Of a stretch of 25,060 nucleotides of DNA, positions 17,040-24,505 are shown one piece after another. Where the stretch lies: the NCBI GenBank assembly GCA_025353525.1, contig JANXOO010001067.1:1-25060 (forward strand). Reading direction: 5' to 3'. A program made the translations under genes and the position numbers. The stretch is from Schlesneria sp. (lineage in GTDB: Bacteria > Planctomycetota > Planctomycetia > Planctomycetales > Planctomycetaceae). Position 1 is the first letter of the stretch; each line of letters opens with the position of its first letter. The notes beneath the pieces are model-generated. The model made no database searches and had not been told where the DNA came from. It saw only the letters and a list, made by a program, of their open reading frames with translations.

Positions 17040-17106
17040 CCCGAAGCGTTAGCGAGGGAGTCCAGGCGAGTGAAAGCAGGGGAAACTCCCTCGCTAACGC
17101 TTCGGG
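17040..17106. repeat. Large inverted repeat with perfect 22-bp arms
   Basis: The arms 17040-17061 (beginning CCCGAAGCGTTAGCGAGG) and 17085-17106 (ending CTAACGCTTCGGG) are exact reverse complements over 22 bases, separated by a 23-base spacer. The core GAAGCGTTAGCGAGGGA resembles intergenic palindromes I recall as abundant in planctomycete genomes. It sits between the end of asnB and the start of the ABC operon, both minus strand. No T-run follows on the minus strand, so it could act as a factor-dependent terminator, an RNA-stabilising hairpin or a REP-type mobile element remnant. Confidence 0.9.
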
Positions 17107-17238
17107 TTACCTAAAGTGATTGCCACTGTTCGGATGTCTGCGGGCATTTAAAACGAACGGCGCTGCATCGTGACGGTTGCGGCGATCGAATGCAATCGTC
17201 GACACCTGTCGAACGGGCGCAATTTACGGACACAACGG

Positions 17239-19203
17239 CTACGGTGCGTACACCCGGCACCACAGCTCCAGCATCAGCAGCGAGTGGATTCGGCCCGAGT
17301 GGTTCTTGCCCGCCTGGTGCTCGGACAGAAGTCGTACGATCGCCGATCGTTGAAAGTAACGCGGCAAGGCGACCGATTCATCCAGCAGGCAGGATTCAAT
17401 CCATGATCGCAGTTCTTCCCGGAACCAGCGATCGATGGGCATCGAAAACCCCTTCTTGCGACGCGTAATGATTTCATCAGGAAGAAATCGACTGGCGATT
17501 TTCCGTAGTGCAATCTTGGTGTTGCTTGTTGTTGCCTTCAAATGCAGTGGCAGCTTGCCAGCGATTTCCGCCAGTTGGTGATCGAGCAATGGTGCTCGCG
17601 ATTCGAGGCCATAGGCCATCGTTGCGTAGTCGCTTTTCAAGAGCAGTCGGTCGGCCAGGCCCGTCCCCTGATCCAGATTCAGTGCAGCATTCAGTGTGTC
17701 GTGTTCGGTGTCATCCGGACGGTTCGCCCCGATCAGCGAATCTAAACGACTGCCGATTTCGTCTGCCAATTCCGGGCGATACAGTGCGAATCGCTCCCAC
17801 CCTTCCCAGCTCTGGCGCTGATATTCGCTGCGAGCTGAGGGAGATATCGCCATCGCCAGACGTGCCTTCATTTTTCGCAGACCAAACGGATCGGGACGGC
17901 AGGCCGCCAGTTCCTGGACGGGAAACACGCGAGACCCGAGTCGCGACAGCCAGCGCCATCGACCAGGAATACCGACCATTCGCTTGTACTTGCGATATCC
18001 GGCAAAGAGCTCGTCGCCACCATCGCCCGTCAGGACGACTTTCACAAATTCTGACGCTGCATGACTGAGTGCCATCAGCGGAAGTACCGCCATGTCGGCG
18101 AGCGGCTGATCAAACAAGGTCGCCGCGTGCGTCAGAACCTGTTTCATGTCGCCTGGCTCAAACGGGAATTCGCGGTGCTTTGTACCAATTGCTTCCGATA
18201 CGGCCCGTGCAAACGGGGCTTCGTCATGTTCCGTACCGGGGAACGAAATGGAAAATGTTTGAAGTGGCTCGGGATTGAATCGCGAAGCGAGGGCGGTGAT
18301 GAGACTCGAATCAATTCCACCGCTAAGAAAGACGCCAACCGGAACGTCGGCCACCATGTGACTTTGAACCGCGTCGATCAGACCGGCCTCGACTCGCTCC
18401 AGATGTTCCGAATCACTGGTCGCAATTTCGGGTGCGAACGTCGGCTTCCAATAGCGATGGATCCGAAAGGACGAGCTGCTGCTTGCTCGCTGCCTCCCTG
18501 AACCGTCGCTCGCGCCGTTCGTTCCGGGCCCCACGCGTTCAACAGATGCTGGCGGCGATATCTGTCGTGGCAACGTCAATTCAAACCAGCATCCTGCAGG
18601 GAGTTTTTTCAGGCCGACAAACAGCGTGCGCGGTTGCGGGACAAACTGGTGAAACAGAAATTGATCAAGTCCGGTCGGGTCCAGTGTCCGCTCGATCTCG
18701 GGAAGCGCCAGAAGCCCTTTGATTTCCGACGCAAACGCAAACCGGTTCAGTGCTTCAAAGTAAAAGAGCGGCTTCTGTCCGAATCGATCGCGCGCCCCGA
18801 AAACAATTCCCTGTTGGCGATCGTAAAGTACAAATGCAAACATCCCTCTCAAATGGTCCACCATCTGCGGACCCGATTCTTCCCACAGGTGCGTCAGAAC
18901 TTCGCAATCGCTTCCCGTCCGAAACCGGTGTCCTTTGCGGACGAGCTGCTCGCTCAGTTCGCGGTAGTTGTAGATCTCGCCGTTACAGACGACGGCAATC
19001 GAGCGATCTTCGTTAAACAGCGGCTGATGCCCGCCCGCAAGATCGATAATCGATAGTCGTGCATGACCTAAACCGACAGGGCCATCCTGATGGACAGTTT
19101 GCTCATCGGGTCCCCGATGCTTCAGCGCCGCAACCATTCGTTCGACCGGTTCACGATCAACGACGGAATCATCCAGAGTGATATAACCGGCAATGCCACA
19201 CAT
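17239..19203 (-). CDS. asnB: Asparagine synthase-type glutamine amidotransferase (AsnB family)
   Basis: This 654-residue two-domain protein has an N-terminal class II glutaminase (nucleophile Cys2 in MCGIAGY; RLSIIDLAGGHQPL ~50-62; CNGEIYNYREL ~73-83; GSDCE ~97-101) and a C-terminal ATP-pyrophosphatase synthetase domain (PP-loop LSGGIDSS 293-300; GDGGDELFAGYRKYKR 393-408). All key residues are present. Between the domains, residues ~214-247 hold a low-complexity Gly/Ser/Arg-rich insert with five serines in a row that I do not expect in housekeeping AsnB. At this length it resembles the AsnB paralogues found in polysaccharide and exosortase-linked clusters, where the true acceptor is not always aspartate. 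It starts 48 bp after the GT39-like gene in the same direction and probably shares its transcript. Confidence 0.93.
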   Translation of the reverse strand: MCGIAGYITLDDSVVDREPVERMVAALKHRGPDEQTVHQDGPVGLGHARLSIIDLAGGHQPLFNEDRSIAVVCNGEIYNYRELSEQLVRKGHRFRTGSDCEVLTHLWEESGPQMVDHLRGMFAFVLYDRQQGIVFGARDRFGQKPLFYFEALNRFAFASEIKGLLALPEIERTLDPTGLDQFLFHQFVPQPRTLFVGLKKLPAGCWFELTLPRQISPPASVERVGPGTNGASDGSGRQRASSSSSFRIHRYWKPTFAPEIATSDSEHLERVEAGLIDAVQSHMVADVPVGVFLSGGIDSSLITALASRFNPEPLQTFSISFPGTEHDEAPFARAVSEAIGTKHREFPFEPGDMKQVLTHAATLFDQPLADMAVLPLMALSHAASEFVKVVLTGDGGDELFAGYRKYKRMVGIPGRWRWLSRLGSRVFPVQELAACRPDPFGLRKMKARLAMAISPSARSEYQRQSWEGWERFALYRPELADEIGSRLDSLIGANRPDDTEHDTLNAALNLDQGTGLADRLLLKSDYATMAYGLESRAPLLDHQLAEIAGKLPLHLKATTSNTKIALRKIASRFLPDEIITRRKKGFSMPIDRWFREELRSWIESCLLDESVALPRYFQRSAIVRLLSEHQAGKNHSGRIHSLLMLELWCRVYAP

Positions 19204-19251
19204 AAAAAACCACCGGTAACTTCAAAACAGAATCGACACTCGAAATCGGAA

Positions 19252-20997
19252 TTACTGAATCGGCCCTTGACCGTCCGGCTTCTTCGGCGTCCCTGGCTCG
19301 TCCGGCGCTTCACGGGGAATGAACTTGTACGAATCAATATATTCCATGGTCATTAACTGACGTTCATTCTTGGACAATCTGGGAAACGGAATGCTCTCGT
19401 GACCGATCAGAACGTATCGCTGCTGCATCTCATCAAGCCAGCTCGCCAGTTTTGGCTCGTCAAGTTTGTACCGGGAGTCGCGGTAAAGTACACAGCGCAA
19501 TGGTCGCGTTGCCGAGACATGATCGAAGTCCGCAGGACGCAGCTTCGAACGGCTGATTTCAATCGCCCGATTGCAAAGGTAGTGGGCCGACCAGCTCAGT
19601 TGCCGGTGTTGTTCAGGAATAAAGTCGAGCTTCAGATCACTCTTGATACAAGCGACTTCCTCTGCAAAGTGCGTCCCGTACCAGAACGCTTTTGCGAACG
19701 CACGGGCTCGTTCGTCTGAACGTGTTTTATAGGGGCTTGCCAGATCGCGTGTCATCGAACCGCATCCGATCAACATCAGCAGACCGCAAACCCATGCGAC
19801 ACTCCGTCGAACTGCGAATCCCCGGCCAGTCAACCATTCAACAATCTGTACCATTCCGGCAGCCGTCACACAGCAGATCATCGGAGCCAGATATTGCGAA
19901 AATTTGACGTGTCCGCCGTAGGGATATTTTTGTAATGCCGCGGCCAGCAAGTGCAAGCTGGCGGGGGCAAGTAGCAGCCCCAGCCACGCGAATCGTCGCA
20001 GTGAAAATAGCCGCCATAATCCGGCGACGGACACGATGAACGTTGCCGAACTGGCCCAATTGGGTCCCCCCAGCGGGTACGCCAGAAAATCACTGGCATG
20101 AGTCTTCACCATCCACAACGGCACGCGCCACGGCTGTTGGATCGGTGGAAAATTCTCTTTCCAGTACTGTTCCATAAAGTCGCCTTCGGCCGTTCCCTGG
20201 ACTCGACTGACCAGCGTCATCCAGATGGCGAAACTAATGATCAGCGTGACATTCCACACGATCCACGAACGCCACTCGCGCACCGTTCCTCCGTCGCGCC
20301 ACAAGACAGACCCGACGACGAGACTGAAGCCGCCTGCCGCAAATACGGCGGGCAAAGACGCTCCCAACCCGAGTGGCATCAGCGCAGCAAGAGCGATCAG
20401 AATCCGCCAATCACGTCGCTGATACCATTCAACGACGAGCGTCAGACACACGAGGGAAATCAACGTGTCCGTGCCGTACGGCTTCGCTTCGGCCGCATAG
20501 CGAATACCGGGGTACGAGACGGCAAAGATCGCAATGGCAAACAGCAACCCGGTACCAGACAGCAGCTTCGCAGCAACTCGATGAAACAGAAACAGACTGG
20601 CGATTGAACAGACAAACGGAAATAACCGCAACGCATATTCCGAGAACCCGAAGATCCGGACCGAGGCACGTTCGATCCACAGGAATAGCACAGGCGCCAT
20701 TTGGTGGTAATCGAGCGGCTGCAATAACTCAGCCCACGTGCGTTCGATGAAATTGACGCACAGAAAGCTCTCGTCATCCCACAAAGGGAAGCAAAGGTAA
20801 TACCGGACGGCTCGCGCCAGAACTCCGATGAACACAAACGCGGTGATCCACCGGCTCAGAGACCATGCGCAAAGCGGTTGAGTCGCGTCGATTTCGCCAG
20901 CCGTACCGCCGATGCAGGGCGATCCGGCCCGGGAATCTGACGAACCGTCGCCGGCCAACCATTTCCAGATGGCGGTCGCATACAGCAGGTATCCCAT
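19252..20997 (-). CDS. GT39-like (GT-C) membrane glycosyltransferase
   Basis: This 581-residue polytopic membrane protein has roughly ten hydrophobic segments in the first two thirds and a soluble C-terminal domain of about 170 residues. The first external loop carries PLWDDESFL (Asp74, Asp75, Glu76), the position of the catalytic acidic pair in GT-C enzymes of the protein-mannosyltransferase (GT39/ArnT-like) group. YHQMAPVLFLWIER and AAEAKPYGTDTL match the usual downstream blocks. Such enzymes move a sugar from a polyprenyl-phosphate donor to a lipid, protein or glycan outside the membrane. The frame is open to a TTG at 21036, but the ATG at 20997 has AAAGGGA well placed before it and is preferred. 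It leads directly into asnB. Donor and acceptor are unknown. Confidence 0.82.
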   Translation of the reverse strand: MGYLLYATAIWKWLAGDGSSDSRAGSPCIGGTAGEIDATQPLCAWSLSRWITAFVFIGVLARAVRYYLCFPLWDDESFLCVNFIERTWAELLQPLDYHQMAPVLFLWIERASVRIFGFSEYALRLFPFVCSIASLFLFHRVAAKLLSGTGLLFAIAIFAVSYPGIRYAAEAKPYGTDTLISLVCLTLVVEWYQRRDWRILIALAALMPLGLGASLPAVFAAGGFSLVVGSVLWRDGGTVREWRSWIVWNVTLIISFAIWMTLVSRVQGTAEGDFMEQYWKENFPPIQQPWRVPLWMVKTHASDFLAYPLGGPNWASSATFIVSVAGLWRLFSLRRFAWLGLLLAPASLHLLAAALQKYPYGGHVKFSQYLAPMICCVTAAGMVQIVEWLTGRGFAVRRSVAWVCGLLMLIGCGSMTRDLASPYKTRSDERARAFAKAFWYGTHFAEEVACIKSDLKLDFIPEQHRQLSWSAHYLCNRAIEISRSKLRPADFDHVSATRPLRCVLYRDSRYKLDEPKLASWLDEMQQRYVLIGHESIPFPRLSKNERQLMTMEYIDSYKFIPREAPDEPGTPKKPDGQGPIQ

Positions 20998-21303
20998 CGG
21001 CGCGTCCCTTTCGCCGTGTGCACAGTCAGAACGCAATCCGTCGGCCTAAGACCGATCGCTGATTTGAATGGCCACTGATTTAAGTGGCCACTGATTTGAG
21101 TGACCACTGATTTGAGTGACCACTGTTCCGCTCGCAGAGCCGAACCAGGCGTTCATCGGATGCACGTTTCCGCGGATCACGCGGGAACACTGTCAAAGTC
21201 AATCATCGAGGTATAGTCGAAGAAGCGAATCGGGACAACCGGTATCAAAACGTCACGTGATAAAACGGTGTCGCAACAAGCCGTCGCCGCGAAGCCACGA
21301 GAC
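20998..21303. other. Intergenic region upstream of the GT39-like gene
   Basis: About 306 bases separate the dioxygenase stop from the GT39-like start, both minus strand. They include the 16-bp tandem repeat array at 21059-21125 and, further out, the 8-bp palindrome TCACGTGA near 21252-21259. The promoter for the GT39-asnB pair should be here, but I could not assign it. Nothing coding is supported. Confidence 0.5.
21059..21125. repeat. Tandem array of a 16-bp unit, about four copies
   Basis: The unit TGGCCACTGATTTGAG recurs with a 16-bp period: a partial copy at 21059-21068, then 21069-21084, 21085-21100, 21101-21116 and a partial at 21117-21125. The copies differ at one to three positions. 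The junctions create AGTGGCCACT, a perfect 10-bp palindrome at 21083-21092, and near-palindromic AGTGACCACT at 21099-21108 and 21115-21124. It lies 62-128 bases upstream of the GT39-like ATG. Confidence 0.9.
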
Positions 21304-22119
21304 TCAGGCACTCTTCCGACGAATGATCGGCGCTTCGAGAAACTGACGGTATTCATTCAGTTCCGGATCGGTGTCGTCCGGCTCGGCGTACCAGATATGC
21401 AACAACGTATTGCGCACACGATTCATGGGAGGAATCGTGCTGCGTCCGTGCCAGCTCTTCAGCCCGAAGTCGTTAAGGACCGAAAAGGCATAGGCGTGAT
21501 TCGGCAAAAAGGGCATCGTTCTGGAAATCGAAAAACCACGCGGCTCACGCAGAAAATGGAGCGGATTGAGACTGCGAGTATAGAATTCGGTCCCGACATC
21601 TTCGAGCGAGTCATCGCCGGGAAATGCGAACTGCATCGTCACGATTTTTTCGCGAGTATCAGGGTGCGGAGCGATCCGGTATCCCTCGGTCTCGCTATAC
21701 AACTGCCCTCGAGGGAACGCCGGAATGCGCTGTAGTTCTTCCCGGTCGGTACCAAAGCGTCGACACAGACCGGTCGACAGCTTTGAAAAGATTGCATTGC
21801 GAAACCCGGTTGACGAAATCGCCGCTCGGACTGTCGACCACAAAACGTGATCCTTGTGCGGCAGAGTTTCCAGAGAACTTTCGCAAAGTGTCATGCGCTG
21901 TCTGGTACTGCCACCGTATTCGTTCGAATGGTGCTTCGGGTTGGCTTTGACAAAGCCGTCGGAAGGGGGATAGGCATCGAGCAACTTCTGAAAAATATCA
22001 TCGGGAAAAATTCCCTTGAGAAGTATATGCGGAAAGGGCTGTTCTTCCGGAACCGTTGACCCGATGACATCCAGGCAGTGTTCCATAACGTATTCGTAGA
22101 GTGATCGATCCAGAACCAT
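21304..22119 (-). CDS. 2-oxoglutarate/Fe(II)-dependent dioxygenase-like protein
   Basis: This 271-residue soluble protein has the double-stranded beta-helix dioxygenase pattern. The iron-binding HxD is in YRIAPHPDTREK (His151, Asp153), and KSWHGRS supplies the distal His224. An arginine about ten residues later in NRVRNTLLHIWY would bind the 2-oxoglutarate carboxylate. The upstream part (FPHILLKGIFPDDIFQKLLDAYP) matches the usual N-terminal segment of this prolyl-hydroxylase-like group, and GTEFYT with PNHAYAFSVLND are core strands. It probably hydroxylates a peptide, sugar or lipid; substrate unknown. A TTG at 22149 is in frame, but the ATG at 22119 has GGAGAG five bases before it and is clearly preferred. 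It lies between two membrane glycosyltransferase-like genes in the same orientation. Confidence 0.8.
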   Translation of the reverse strand: MVLDRSLYEYVMEHCLDVIGSTVPEEQPFPHILLKGIFPDDIFQKLLDAYPPSDGFVKANPKHHSNEYGGSTRQRMTLCESSLETLPHKDHVLWSTVRAAISSTGFRNAIFSKLSTGLCRRFGTDREELQRIPAFPRGQLYSETEGYRIAPHPDTREKIVTMQFAFPGDDSLEDVGTEFYTRSLNPLHFLREPRGFSISRTMPFLPNHAYAFSVLNDFGLKSWHGRSTIPPMNRVRNTLLHIWYAEPDDTDPELNEYRQFLEAPIIRRKSA

Positions 22120-22367
22120 TTGCACTCTCCATGTTGTGCATTGTAACAATTACGTCATTTGGGAAATCTGTAACGATTATCCCGCTTCGGCCAATTGGTA
22201 TCGAGTCCAGGGCTGTTCGTTCTGTAGTCCAAAGTATTTTTGATTCCCCGTCAATCGGGAAAATCGCCCGTTGGTCACGCGACGACTTGCCAACATCACC
22301 GATTGCACACACCGGCAGGGGTTGACCGGCAGATGTTGCCGGTTGCAATGTCGCAAGGGATGGCGCG

Positions 22368-23987
22368 TCAGTTTGAATCAGAGTGAAAGCCGCTGACTCG
22401 GGCTACGGTCAGCAGACAGACCATAAACTGAATGGCGAGGAATGCCAGCAGTTGCCGTTCTCGATTTTTGAGATTCAAGGTTTTGTTAGCCATTTCGTCA
22501 AATCCGATACTTGCCAACCAGATCAGCCACGGCAAAAATACCACCCACAACCGGGCAGCCTCACTGGAATTCTTTCCGCTCAGCCACAGCAGTCCCCAAA
22601 CGAAAACAATTGTCGCCGCAACAGTGACAATGTTGCGGCGATTGCCCGGATCGCCTGACAGGTTCCAGGCAAGTGTTTTCCAACTCGTGATGAGCGCAAC
22701 AATCGCGATTGGCCAACCTGCCGCCACGGAAAGCTCGATCGGGTTTGCAAGCAGCCACTTCCACAGAGTGCGAGGAAATTTTTGATAGAAACCGGCATGG
22801 TTGTGGTAATTGAACCACCAGACGGTGCACAGATTGCATTCCGCAAAATGCCACATCATCCACGTCGGGACAGCAAATCCGAGGCTCGCTGCCATCACGC
22901 AAAGCCATCGGCGGATATCAAATTCCCGCCGCGAGGACATTGGCAGTCCGCATGTCGCCTGCTGAGCGGAAGCTGTCGACATGCGATTGCAGATCAACTC
23001 GAACCCCCCCGATCCGATCGTGAGGAGCGCGGCGGCGAGCAGTACGGGCAAAAATGCCAGGCTGCAGACAAGCCCCAGCCAGGTCACGATCCCCGTCAAA
23101 AGACCCGCAACGAGCGAGCGGCGGTTCCACGCCGTCATCCACAACCACAATATCGTCACTCCGATTAACGGAAAGAATGTGTCCGACTTGGGGATAAAGA
23201 TTGCCACGGCGGGCAATGCAGGCCACAACGACGCCCCGATCCACGCTATTTCGGCCGGGCAAGTTTGACGCAGCAGACCATATAAAGGAATGACCGTCAA
23301 AGACGCCGAGCACATCACGATCAACGTTGCCAGCCAAATGACTCGCCGATCAAGTGGCAGAACCTGTCTCGGGTTCGGTCGTCGCCGGGCATTGCCAGCG
23401 ATCACATCAAATGCCTCGCGAACCGAAGGGGGTTGTGTCTGATCAAGGGCTGCCGACAACAACGGTGATGATTCGCAAACGGCAATCATCGCCTGAAACG
23501 CCAGAAAAAGACCTGGCGGATGAGTCCCCGTGTGCAATACGTCTCCCTGTTTCATCAGGCTTTCGTACCCGGCCAGCAACCGTGCCGCGTCGGGTTCTTC
23601 GTAACGAGCTTTGGTGAAATAGCCCGATGAACTGGCGTAGTACAACACGAATGGAGCTTTTCCAAGCCGGTTCCTTGCCGGAGAAATCTCCTGAACAATC
23701 CACAGCCAACTGAAACTGACGGCAACCAGACAGGCAAGCCACGCTGCCGTTTCAAGGCGCTGCAACGGTCTTCCCGAAAACGTGCTGAGACGGATCCAAC
23801 CCTGGCGAACGAAACAAATCATCAGGATCGCGGCGACCGTCCCACCGCAGACGTTCCATGCAAAATCGGGCTCGATGCGAGCCCGATCCCATGTCCATTC
23901 GCCGGGAATCCCCAGCGGCAATGAAGTCCACCAGAGCACAGCGACAGAAATCACCGACCCAAAGGTGATCGACAGCCAGTATTTCAC
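22368..23987 (-). CDS. Multi-pass membrane protein, putative GT-C glycosyltransferase
   Basis: This 539-residue protein has about ten to twelve hydrophobic segments spread over its length and short charged loops. The loop containing GDVLHTGTHPPGLFLAFQAM (THPPG at 155-159) resembles the HPP-type loop of GT-C polyprenyl-phosphate glycosyltransferases, and IPKSDTFFPLIG near the middle is another recognisable lumenal-loop pattern. I cannot place it in a defined CAZy family by eye, so glycosyltransferase activity is inferred. Translation starts at GTG 23987, with AGGTG eight bases upstream. It is 248 bp from the dioxygenase gene downstream. A multidrug- or lipid-flippase role is less likely given the THPPG loop, but not excluded. 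Confidence 0.6.
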   Translation of the reverse strand: MKYWLSITFGSVISVAVLWWTSLPLGIPGEWTWDRARIEPDFAWNVCGGTVAAILMICFVRQGWIRLSTFSGRPLQRLETAAWLACLVAVSFSWLWIVQEISPARNRLGKAPFVLYYASSSGYFTKARYEEPDAARLLAGYESLMKQGDVLHTGTHPPGLFLAFQAMIAVCESSPLLSAALDQTQPPSVREAFDVIAGNARRRPNPRQVLPLDRRVIWLATLIVMCSASLTVIPLYGLLRQTCPAEIAWIGASLWPALPAVAIFIPKSDTFFPLIGVTILWLWMTAWNRRSLVAGLLTGIVTWLGLVCSLAFLPVLLAAALLTIGSGGFELICNRMSTASAQQATCGLPMSSRREFDIRRWLCVMAASLGFAVPTWMMWHFAECNLCTVWWFNYHNHAGFYQKFPRTLWKWLLANPIELSVAAGWPIAIVALITSWKTLAWNLSGDPGNRRNIVTVAATIVFVWGLLWLSGKNSSEAARLWVVFLPWLIWLASIGFDEMANKTLNLKNRERQLLAFLAIQFMVCLLTVARVSGFHSDSN

Positions 23988-24199
23988 GAAGCGGACACCT
24001 GAAGAATCTTTCCTGACAAAGGGCGATCACGCCGGGGGCAAATTGCCGGATCGAGAACGAACATCGTCGACAAAAATGCCGGAAAATGGAAGTCGAAAAC
24101 GGGTTGCGCTACCAACCAACTCCACCACTCGCGGTCACCTGCCAAGAAAGTACCAACTCCAATTGAAAACGCAATTCGATCGAGTTGCCTGGAAGCGAA

Positions 24200-24291
24200 G
24201 ATTTTTCACCGCCAAGGACGCAAAGAAAACGAAGACCAGGTTCGCTGCATTCTTTCCCCTTTGCGTCTTGGCGCCTTGGTGTTAAAAAATC
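24200..24291. repeat. Imperfect inverted repeat of the CCAAGGACGCAAAG type
   Basis: The left arm (24200-24225, containing CACCGCCAAGGACGCAAAG) and right arm (24259-24291, containing CTTTGCGTCTTGGCGCCTTGG) are imperfect reverse complements about 33 bases apart; the right arm has an extra 7-base CCAAG unit. Both arms end in GATTTTT/AAAAATC, giving a long hairpin. Copies of a very similar sequence are common in intergenic DNA of several bacterial phyla. Confidence 0.75.
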
Positions 24292-24355
24292 TTTCTATAT
24301 CTCGATTCGAGTTTCGTCAACCGCTGCGAATCGTCTGCCGTCCAGTGAAGTGATG

Positions 24356-24451
24356 TCATTTTTCCGTCTTTGCGTCCTTCGTCGCCATCAATTCCGCGAG
24401 GATCTGTTTGAAATCGTCCCGCTCGCGCAATAAGTTAAAGTCCGTGCTCGT
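24356..24451 (-). pseudogene. Relic of a planctomycete kinase/TPR-protein C-terminus
   Basis: The minus strand encodes TSTDFNLLRERDDFKQILAE followed by LMATKDAKTEK and a stop. This closely resembles the conserved end of large planctomycete kinase-TPR proteins, whose last ~30 residues read approximately D-x-D-x-x-L-R-D-R-x-D-F-K-K-L-L-A-E-L. Upstream in the same frame the similarity ends, and no TPR repeats or kinase domain follow; instead there is the divergent sugar phosphate isomerase-type gene. The fragment therefore looks like the surviving tail of a deleted gene. Its last codons coincide with the repeat unit at 24361-24384. Based on remembered family pattern, so tentative. Confidence 0.4.
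24361..24384 (-). repeat. Half-copy of the CCAAGGACGCAAAG-type repeat
   Basis: On the minus strand GACGAAGGACGCAAAGACGG matches the core of the repeat arm at 24213-24225 (AAGGACGCAAAG is shared exactly). It supplies the last codons of the protein relic at 24356-24451. Confidence 0.6.
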
Positions 24452-24505
24452 CAACCCGATTGCAATGAGCCCCGCCCCTTTGATTTCGTAAAAAGTTGAG
24501 TGCCG

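Larger units (their letters stand above)
23988..24505. other. Divergent intergenic region with interspersed repeats and a gene relic
   Basis: This 518-bp stretch lies between the GT-C-like gene (minus) and the sugar phosphate isomerase-type gene (plus). It holds repeat copies at 24200-24291 and 24361-24384 and a short protein relic at 24356-24451. The part from 23988 to about 24195 shows nothing I can name apart from a segment near 24100-24130 that looks like an isolated tRNA D-arm. Confidence 0.5.

Noticed and set aside
17040..17106. Rho-independent terminator of asnB
   Set aside because: The stem is strong, but the 23-base loop is long and no T-run follows on the minus strand, so it is listed as a repeat instead.
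21059..21125. CRISPR array
   Set aside because: The 16-bp units are contiguous with no unique spacers, and no cas genes are nearby.
21998..22348. Minus-strand open frame of 116 codons upstream of the dioxygenase
   Set aside because: It overlaps the dioxygenase start in another frame and resembles no family; the dioxygenase ATG has a strong ribosome binding site.
24095..24140. Possible tRNA on the minus strand (GTTGGTAGCGCAACC resembles a D-arm)
   Set aside because: No acceptor stem, anticodon stem or T arm can be formed around it.
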